Origin: Clostridiales bacterium
Lineage (GTDB): Bacteria > Bacillota > Clostridia > Lachnospirales > WRAX01
Direction of reading: 5' to 3'
Assembly: GCA_031262335.1 (NCBI GenBank)
Contig: JAISHX010000130.1
Location: forward strand, 1-6,944
Length of the DNA: 6,944 nucleotides
Shown piece after piece: positions 1 through 5,205 of this stretch. The translations under genes and the position numbers were made by a program. The notes under the pieces are model-generated. The model had not been told where the DNA came from. It saw only the letters and a list, made by a program, of their open reading frames with translations, and ran no database searches. Positions within the stretch are counted from its first letter, which is position 1. Each line of letters opens with the position of its first letter.

Positions 1-974
1 TCGTAACAATCTTCGTTGTTGTATCAGCGGTGTTTCTGCTTCTTAGGCTTATGCCTGTAACAGGGTATTTTGAACCCGGTACATACGAGAGGCTCCCTGA
101 GCAGGCTCGTAATATCCGGCTCTGGAAGCTTGGAATTTATGATATCAAAGGAAACCCTATAAACCCGTTTGTTCAGTTGTTTAATTATTATAAAAACCTG
201 TTCCTGAACTTCGACCTTGGGGTATCCACAAACATCGCTGTTGACACACCTGTCGTGCAAGTCATTGCGGACAAAGCTCCGTATTCAATCAAATTAGGTA
301 TCATATCAACTTTTTTTACCCTGATTCTTGGTTGGACATGCGGTCTTTTTGCCGCCAAATATAAAGATAAGCCGCTTGACAAAGTGGTTATAGTCTATGG
401 TGCGTTAATAAACGCACTTCCTTATGTAATTATAATTCTTGTTCTTCAGCTTTATATAACAGCTTGGACGGGCTGGCCGATGATTATGAAACGCGACCAG
501 ATTACCTCATGGTTTACGCCTATTATCATTATGGTTGTAACAGATTTTGCCGCCGTTGCGCTTTGGCTACGCCGTTACACAGTCGACCAAATGAGTTCGG
601 ATTATGTTAAACTTGCTTATGCAAAAGGACTTCCCGGAAATAAAGTATTTTTCGGACACATTTTAAGAAACGCTGCCACCCCAATGGCGTATGGTTTGCC
701 AAGTTCGTTTATCATGGCAATAAGCGGCACCCTGCTTATTGAGCAAGCTTTTGGGATTCCGGGCATGGGGCGTTTCCTTATGTCGGCAATTTATAAGCGC
801 GATAACAATGTTGTTCAGGCAATTGTATTTATCTATGTTGCGCTGGGTGTCATAAGCGTTTTACTTGGTGATTTGCTTGCCGCCATTGTTGACCCGCGTA
901 TAAGGCTTGTTACGGCAAAAGAGCGTTTTAAAAAAGTAGAGGAAAGTGAAGGAGGGAAAACAAGTGTCGTATGA
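1..974 (+). CDS. oppB: Oligopeptide ABC transporter permease OppB (5' partial)
   Basis: This is an inner-membrane permease of a peptide-type ABC importer (OppB/DppB family) that forms half of the transmembrane channel with OppC. The reading frame is open from base 3 with no stop, and the first codons (VTIFVVVSAVFLLLRLMP) read as the usual first membrane helix. The true start therefore lies a short way upstream of the window, and the GTG at 30 is only an internal codon. An extracytoplasmic loop of about 80 residues follows. Further hydrophobic helices lie near bases 300-355, 385-460, 510-570, 705-760 and 815-895. The cytoplasmic EAA loop, which docks on the ATPase, is at about 600-690 (YAKGLP...HILRNAATP). 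The family motif FGIPGMG is at about 750-770, followed by the family-typical KRDNNVVQ. The gene ends in TGA and overlaps oppC by 11 bases. Oligopeptide is the best substrate guess; dipeptide or nickel-type relatives cannot be excluded from a permease alone. Confidence 0.93.
   Translation, partial: VTIFVVVSAVFLLLRLMPVTGYFEPGTYERLPEQARNIRLWKLGIYDIKGNPINPFVQLFNYYKNLFLNFDLGVSTNIAVDTPVVQVIADKAPYSIKLGIISTFFTLILGWTCGLFAAKYKDKPLDKVVIVYGALINALPYVIIILVLQLYITAWTGWPMIMKRDQITSWFTPIIIMVVTDFAAVALWLRRYTVDQMSSDYVKLAYAKGLPGNKVFFGHILRNAATPMAYGLPSSFIMAISGTLLIEQAFGIPGMGRFLMSAIYKRDNNVVQAIVFIYVALGVISVLLGDLLAAIVDPRIRLVTAKERFKKVEESEGGKTSVV
951..956 (+). promoter_or_regulatory. Ribosome binding site of oppC
   Basis: GGAGGG lies inside the 3' end of oppB, 7 bases before the GTG at 964. 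It selects GTG 964 over the in-frame GTG at 946, which has only a poorly spaced AGAGGA in front of it. Its position inside the upstream gene fits translational coupling. Confidence 0.8.
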
Positions 975-1935
975 CGAACATGATAATTTAGATGCTTTGT
1001 TTGTCCCTCATGAATATTCAAAAGGAGTAAGTGAAAAAATTGAATATTCCAATTATTCGTACTGGCGTTCGACTTTTAGGGCGTTCGGTAAAAATAAAGT
1101 TGGAATGTTCGCTTTATTTCTTGCTGTAGCTGTTATTTTGTTTGCTGTTCTGGAGCAGTTCTTTCCGAATGAAGCAGGCAAAATTGCTATCGAAAAAGGC
1201 AGAAAACCATTCGACTATATATTTTATATTATGGACTCGACTATGTGGAAAAAACCTCCGACAGCACTTCACTGGTTTGGTACAGACGGCATCGGAAGGG
1301 ATTTGTGGTCACGCGTTTGGTATTCAACAAGAATTTCTCTTTCAATCAGTTTTATCGTTGCTTTGATTGAAATTATTGTTGGATTTATTGTCGGTGCAAT
1401 TTGGGGATATGTGCGTAGTGTTGATAAGTACATGATTGAAATTTATAATGCTATTATGAATATTCCGCAAATGATTTTATTCATACTCATGACATATATA
1501 CTGGCACCCGGATACTGGACAATAATCCTTTCTTTGTCGATTGTCGGCTGGCTTTCAATGGCTAAATATACAAGGAATCTCGTGTTTATTATTCGTGACA
1601 GAGAATACAATCTTGCGTCACGCTGTCTTGGCACTCCAATGCACAGAATGATTACAAGAAATTTACTGCCGCACCTTCTTTCAGTTATAATGCTTAGATT
1701 TTCGTTGCTTATTGTTAGTGTTATTGCCGTTGAAGTTACATTAACATATTTAGGAGTCGGATTGCCGCCGGAAATTCCTTCGCTTGGAGTTCTTATTTCC
1801 GAAGGGCGGACACAAATTACTTTCCGTCCGCATTTGATGACGTTCCCAACTATTGTTGTTGCGTTAATAACTATTTCTTTCTATATTGTCGGAAACACTC
1901 TTGCTGATGCAAGCGACCCGAGAAATCACGTTTAA
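964..1935 (+). CDS. oppC: Oligopeptide ABC transporter permease OppC
   Basis: This is the second membrane subunit of the peptide importer, 323 residues from a GTG start and pairing with OppB. A hydrophilic N-terminal tail of about 45 residues precedes the first helix (about 46-66). The family signature of the large outer loop is clear at 105-126: FGTDGIGRDLWSRV, then STRISL. Further helices lie near 126-148, 166-182, 185-200, 238-262 and 292-312. The EAA coupling loop is at about 213-240 (NLASRCLG...RNLLPHLL), and the late motif PEIPSLGVLISEG is at 269-281. The protein ends in DPRNHV, a typical OppC-like tail. The start at 964 is chosen because a GGAGGG site precedes it at good spacing; the frame is also open to a GTG at 946, which would add 6 residues. 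The gene overlaps oppB by 11 bases and is followed 13 bases later by oppD. Length and motifs look intact. Confidence 0.94.
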   Translation: MSYDEHDNLDALFVPHEYSKGVSEKIEYSNYSYWRSTFRAFGKNKVGMFALFLAVAVILFAVLEQFFPNEAGKIAIEKGRKPFDYIFYIMDSTMWKKPPTALHWFGTDGIGRDLWSRVWYSTRISLSISFIVALIEIIVGFIVGAIWGYVRSVDKYMIEIYNAIMNIPQMILFILMTYILAPGYWTIILSLSIVGWLSMAKYTRNLVFIIRDREYNLASRCLGTPMHRMITRNLLPHLLSVIMLRFSLLIVSVIAVEVTLTYLGVGLPPEIPSLGVLISEGRTQITFRPHLMTFPTIVVALITISFYIVGNTLADASDPRNHV

Positions 1936-1936
1936 A

Positions 1937-1942
1937 GGAGGG
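1937..1942 (+). promoter_or_regulatory. Ribosome binding site of oppD
   Basis: GGAGGG directly follows the oppC stop codon (1933-1935) and stands 6 bases before TTG 1949. It fixes the non-ATG start of oppD; the in-frame ATG at 1886 lies deep inside oppC and would add 21 residues unlike the family. Confidence 0.8.
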
Positions 1943-1948
1943 ATATTT

Positions 1949-3004
1949 TTGGCAAAAGAAACAATACTTTCAGTAAAAGACCTTGAAATTGAGTTTAATC
2001 TGCGCGGCAAAACATTGCAGCCAATCAGGAAAATATCTCTTGACCTTTACAAGGGCGAAACTCTTGCTATTGCAGGTGAATCCGGTAGCGGAAAATCAGT
2101 TTTTACAAAGTCTTTTATTGGTATGCTTGATTCTAATGGTACGATAAAAGGCGGCGAAATAATATTTGAAGGCAAAGACCTTACAAAATTTAAAAAAGAA
2201 AAAGAATGGCTGCAAATACGCGGAAAAAAAATAGCGATGGTTTTTCAGGACCCGATGACTTCTTTGAATCCTTTGAAAAGAATCGGTGAACAAATCCGTG
2301 AAGTAATAATCGAACACAAAGTTGTCCCTAAAGAACAAGCAAAGCAACGTGTTATTCAATTACTTTCCGAAGTCGGAATCCCCGACGCCGAATCAAGATA
2401 CTCGGACTTCCCTCACCAGTTTTCCGGAGGTATGCGCCAAAGAGTTGTTATTGCTATTGCCGTTGCTTGTCAACCGGACATTTTAATTTGTGATGAACCG
2501 ACGACAGCTCTTGACGTAACAATCCAATCACAGATTATTGAACTGGTTAAAAAAATCCAAAAAGAATTAAAAATAACAGTTATATATATTACTCATGACC
2601 TCGGCGTTGTTGCCGAAGTCGCTGACCGTGTTGCAATAATGTATGCCGGTCAAATTGTCGAAATAGGCACCGCCGAGGAAGTGTTCTTTGACCCACGACA
2701 CCCTTATACATGGGCGTTGCTTTCGTCGTTGCCGCAGTTTGGTGAAAAAGGCGGCGAATTATTTGCTATTGAAGGAGTTCCGCCGAATCTTTTTAAAAAA
2801 ATCGTAGGAGATGCTTTTGCTCCGCGAAACAGATATGCGCTTGAAGTTGACTTTCTTGCAGAACCGCCTTACTTCCCTGTATCGGAAACTCACAAAGCAA
2901 AAACATGGCTCCTTGACCCACGCGCTCCGAAAATTTCTCCTCCGGACGTTATAAGAAGAATCAAAGAAAGGGATTACTGGCAGAGTGACGGGGGTGCAGT
3001 ATGA
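1949..3004 (+). CDS. oppD: Oligopeptide ABC transporter ATP-binding protein OppD
   Basis: This is a cytoplasmic ATPase that powers peptide import with OppF, 351 residues from a TTG start. The nucleotide-binding domain is complete: Walker A GESGSGKS at 43-50, Q-loop Q100 in VFQDP, signature SGGMRQR at 159-165, Walker B with catalytic Glu (ILICDEP, 178-184), D-loop around ALD 187-189 and H-loop H216. The C-terminal oligopeptide-transporter extension starts at about 235, with HPYTWALL (251-258), then EGVPPN and a GDAFAPRN segment (287-294). The four cysteines that bind an iron-sulfur cluster in many OppD/DppD proteins are absent here: the equivalent sites appear to be D288, N294, D301 and T319. 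This fits what I recall of Firmicute OppD and does not suggest decay. The gene lies 13 bases after oppC and shares ATGA with oppF. Confidence 0.95.
   Translation: MAKETILSVKDLEIEFNLRGKTLQPIRKISLDLYKGETLAIAGESGSGKSVFTKSFIGMLDSNGTIKGGEIIFEGKDLTKFKKEKEWLQIRGKKIAMVFQDPMTSLNPLKRIGEQIREVIIEHKVVPKEQAKQRVIQLLSEVGIPDAESRYSDFPHQFSGGMRQRVVIAIAVACQPDILICDEPTTALDVTIQSQIIELVKKIQKELKITVIYITHDLGVVAEVADRVAIMYAGQIVEIGTAEEVFFDPRHPYTWALLSSLPQFGEKGGELFAIEGVPPNLFKKIVGDAFAPRNRYALEVDFLAEPPYFPVSETHKAKTWLLDPRAPKISPPDVIRRIKERDYWQSDGGAV
2990..2996 (+). promoter_or_regulatory. Ribosome binding site of oppF
   Basis: GGGGGTG lies inside the end of oppD, 4 bases before ATG 3001. It is the canonical GGAGGTG with A replaced by G, which could still pair with the 16S tail through a G-U wobble. 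It is the only purine-rich site near this start. Confidence 0.6.
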
Positions 3005-3936
3005 GCCGAATTGAAAGAGAACCTATCCTTAAAGTTGAAGATATTAGTGTTTATTTTAAAAACGGCAAGAAAACTGTTCATGCTGTCAACCATGTAAGTT
3101 TTGATATTTTTAAAGGCGAAACTTTTTCGCTTGTCGGTGAATCGGGCAGTGGCAAAACAACAATAGGACGCGCAATTGTACGGCTTAATCAAATTCAAAC
3201 CGGAAGAATTATTTTCCAAAATGAAGTTATAAGCGGTAAAATTTCGCGTACACTTCACAGTAAAGTTGTTCGCAAAGTGCAAATGATTTTCCAAGACCCA
3301 ATGGCATCATTAAATGAACGTGCAAAAGTCAATTATATTATTTCGGAAGGTCTAATCAATTCCCGTGAATATAAAAACCAACAAGAACTTGACGACCGTG
3401 TTCATCACGCGCTTTTGGATGTAGGACTTTTGCCGGAATTTGCGTCACGTTTTCCGCATGAATTTTCCGGCGGACAACGCCAAAGAATCGGTATTGCACG
3501 TGCACTTATAATGAAACCTGATTTTATTGTTGCGGATGAACCTATTTCTGCATTAGATGTTTCAATCAGAGCGCAAGTTTTGAATCTTTTGAACAAGTTT
3601 AAGCGCGAACGCGGATTATCATATTTGTTTATTGCCCATGATTTATCCGTTGTACGCTTTATTTCAGACAGAATTGCCGTTATTTATGCAGGCAAAATTG
3701 TTGAACTTGCCGATGCAGAGCGTTTGTTCCAAAAACCTTTGCATCCGTATACAAAAAATCTGCTTTCTGCCGCGCCTGTTCCTGACCCGCGCCTCGCAAA
3801 AAGCAAGGTAGTAACAATTTATGACCCAACGCAGCATGATTATTCCAAAGAAAAACCAACTTTTTCGGAAATTGAACCCGGACATTTTGTATATGGCAAT
3901 GTTGCCGAATTAGAAAAATATTCTAAAGAATTATAA
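3001..3936 (+). CDS. oppF: Oligopeptide ABC transporter ATP-binding protein OppF
   Basis: This is the second ATPase of the peptide importer, 311 residues, forming the nucleotide-binding pair with OppD. Walker A GESGSGKT is at 46-53, Q98 in the IFQDP Q-loop, signature SGGQRQR at 156-162, Walker B and catalytic Glu in IVADEP at 176-181, ALD at 184-186 and H-loop H213. The C-terminal extension carries HPYTKNLL (248-255) and ends with EPGHFVYGN (292-300), which is characteristic of OppF and separates it from OppD. All catalytic residues are present, so the heterodimer should have two working sites. The ATG overlaps the oppD stop as ATGA, so translation is probably coupled. The TAA stop lies within the left arm of the terminator hairpin. 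It is the last gene of the operon. Confidence 0.95.
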   Translation: MSRIEREPILKVEDISVYFKNGKKTVHAVNHVSFDIFKGETFSLVGESGSGKTTIGRAIVRLNQIQTGRIIFQNEVISGKISRTLHSKVVRKVQMIFQDPMASLNERAKVNYIISEGLINSREYKNQQELDDRVHHALLDVGLLPEFASRFPHEFSGGQRQRIGIARALIMKPDFIVADEPISALDVSIRAQVLNLLNKFKRERGLSYLFIAHDLSVVRFISDRIAVIYAGKIVELADAERLFQKPLHPYTKNLLSAAPVPDPRLAKSKVVTIYDPTQHDYSKEKPTFSEIEPGHFVYGNVAELEKYSKEL

Positions 3937-3978
3937 AAATAAAAGCCGTAGGGGTACCTGCGGCTTTTATTTTTATAA
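3931..3978. terminator. Bidirectional intrinsic terminator between oppF and hemW
   Basis: An inverted repeat with arms 3931-3952 and 3957-3978 forms a 22-bp stem around a 4-base loop (GGTA). The only departure is one G-U pair (3949 with 3960). The GC-rich core is AGCCGTAGG against CCTGCGGCT, and the flanks are A/T runs, so each strand gives a GC stem followed by a U-rich tail. It lies between two convergent genes: the oppF stop (3934-3936) is inside the left arm, and the hemW stop (3986-3988) is 7 bases past the right arm. It should end transcripts from both sides. Confidence 0.92.
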
Positions 3979-3985
3979 TGTATTC

Positions 3986-5104
3986 TCAAAAAATAAACTC
4001 TCTAAACACAATATTAGATAAGTCAATGCCTAATTTAGTTAATTTAATTATACCGTTTTCTCTTGTGATAAGATTATCTTTTTCAAGTTTTTGTAATTGG
4101 ATTCCGTAAATTTCATCGCAACTCTTTTTGAATTTTTTTAAAAAGTCAGATTCGGACACGCCACTTAATTTCCTTAATCCAAGGAAAAAAAACTCGGACT
4201 GTTTATCAGATTCGGATAGAAGTATACAATTTTCTTTTTTATTGTGTCCCTTTAAATACTCTGCAAAAATTTCTGTATTATGAAATCTTTCGTCACAAAT
4301 CAATGAATGTGCACCAAATCCTAAACCAATATAATCTGTTCCGTTCCAATAAGAACAATTATGCTTTGATTCAAAACCTGTTTTAGAAAAATTTGAAATT
4401 TCATAATGAATATAGCCTGCTTCTTTTAATTCACTTACAATTAAATCGTACATAAGCCTGTCTGTTACGTCGTCTGTCGGAATAAAAGAACTATCTAACG
4501 CAAGAGGTGTATTTTCGGCTAATGTAAGTCCGTAATAAGAAATATGTTCAGGATTCAACTTTATAATTTCCGTTACGTCAGCCGCAACATTATCAATAGT
4601 TTGGTCAGGTAAAGCAAACATTAAATCTATATTTATATTTTTAAAATCCGAATCACGGGCATCATTAAAAACAGAAAAAAACTTTTCTGCCGTATGAATA
4701 CGCCCTATTTTTTTTAAAATCTTATTTGAAAAAGTTTGTGCGCCGAAACTTATTCTATTAAAACCGCCGTTTCTTAATTCGGAAAGTTTCTCTCTGTTGA
4801 CTGTTTCGGGATTCGCCTCAATTGTTATTTCGATTAAAGAAAAATCTCCTTTAAAGTTACATTTAATCGCGTTCAATGCCGAAATCAGAAATTCGGCAGA
4901 AGGTAAAGTCGGAGTTCCGCCGCCGAAATATACAGAAGAAACATTATAATCTTTCAGAATTTCCGCCTTTTTTTTAATCTCTTCTTCTAAAATTAAAAAA
5001 TATTGTTTAAAGTAACTTTCTTTATTAGAAAAAGACAAAAAGTCACAATAAACACATTTCGACAAGCAAAACGGAATATGAACATATATTGCTAAATTCT
5101 TCAT
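3986..5104 (-). CDS. hemW: HemW-type radical SAM protein (coproporphyrinogen III oxidase-like, heme chaperone)
   Basis: This is a 372-residue radical S-adenosylmethionine protein. The [4Fe-4S] cluster motif is CxxxCxxC at C13, C17 and C20 (HIPFCLSKCVYCDF). The Phe after CD marks HemW; true oxygen-independent coproporphyrinogen oxidase HemN has a further cysteine there. Other SAM/core motifs are FGGGTPT (60-66), IEANPET (95-101), RISFGAQTF (117-125), NIDLMFALPDQT (158-169), HYEISNF (233-239), HNCSYWNG (248-255) and GFGAHS (262-267). A HemN C-terminal domain fills about 290-372 (FFFLGLRKLSGV). HemW proteins bind heme and are thought to deliver it to membrane enzymes; they lack coproporphyrinogen oxidase activity, though databases often mislabel them. 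Two usually conserved glycines in the DLxxGLPGQ segment appear here as A164 and D167. The ATG start has GGGAGA 6 bases upstream, and the length is normal. The gene is transcribed alone, convergent with oppF and divergent from the amidase. Confidence 0.92.
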   Translation of the reverse strand: MKNLAIYVHIPFCLSKCVYCDFLSFSNKESYFKQYFLILEEEIKKKAEILKDYNVSSVYFGGGTPTLPSAEFLISALNAIKCNFKGDFSLIEITIEANPETVNREKLSELRNGGFNRISFGAQTFSNKILKKIGRIHTAEKFFSVFNDARDSDFKNINIDLMFALPDQTIDNVAADVTEIIKLNPEHISYYGLTLAENTPLALDSSFIPTDDVTDRLMYDLIVSELKEAGYIHYEISNFSKTGFESKHNCSYWNGTDYIGLGFGAHSLICDERFHNTEIFAEYLKGHNKKENCILLSESDKQSEFFFLGLRKLSGVSESDFLKKFKKSCDEIYGIQLQKLEKDNLITRENGIIKLTKLGIDLSNIVFREFIF

Positions 5105-5110
5105 GAAAAT

Positions 5111-5116
5111 TCTCCC
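5111..5116 (-). promoter_or_regulatory. Ribosome binding site of hemW
   Basis: Read on the minus strand this is GGGAGA, 6 bases before the ATG at 5104-5102. It supports the start that places HIPFC at residues 9-13, as expected for the family. I could not identify a convincing minus-strand promoter in the remaining 90 bases. Confidence 0.7.
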
Positions 5117-5142
5117 TTTTTGCGTATTAAGAAAAAAATTCG

Positions 5143-5170
5143 TTGCAAAAAAACAGATTTTTGGTATAAT
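5143..5170 (+). promoter_or_regulatory. Sigma-A (sigma-70 type) promoter of the amidase gene
   Basis: The -35 box TTGCAA (5143-5148) and a perfect -10 box TATAAT (5165-5170) are separated by 16 bases. TGG just before the -10 box makes an extended -10 (TGnTATAAT). An A-rich stretch at 5132-5138 upstream could act as an UP-like element. Transcription would begin near 5177, leaving a leader of about 29 bases. No operator-like inverted repeat overlaps it, so expression may be largely constitutive. Confidence 0.82.
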
Positions 5171-5187
5171 CTAATTATGTAAAGAAA

Positions 5188-5193
5188 AAGGAG
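5188..5193 (+). promoter_or_regulatory. Ribosome binding site of the amidase gene
   Basis: AAGGAG stands 12 bases before ATG 5206, somewhat longer than usual spacing. No other in-frame ATG, GTG or TTG lies between it and the signal peptide, so the start is still the best one; translation may be less than maximal. Confidence 0.6.
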
Positions 5194-5205
5194 CGTATAC
5201 CGCCT

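Noticed and set aside
1142..1366. 74-residue plus-strand reading frame inside oppC
   Set aside because: It is out of frame with the conserved FGTDGIGRD motif of OppC and has no ribosome binding site or recognisable content.
2974..3294. 106-residue minus-strand reading frame across the oppD/oppF junction
   Set aside because: It is antisense to the start of oppF, including Walker A, and shows no family motif, so it is a shadow of the real gene.
1..3936. Nickel or other metal ABC importer instead of a peptide importer
   Set aside because: The OppF ending (EPGHFVYGN), the long OppB outer loop and the OppD C-terminal segment fit oligopeptide systems better. The binding protein is absent, so substrate remains an inference.
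3986..5104. Annotation as oxygen-independent coproporphyrinogen III oxidase (HemN)
   Set aside because: HemN has CxxxCxxCxC, while this protein has CxxxCxxCDF, and its length is that of HemW rather than the longer HemN. No other heme biosynthesis gene is next to it.
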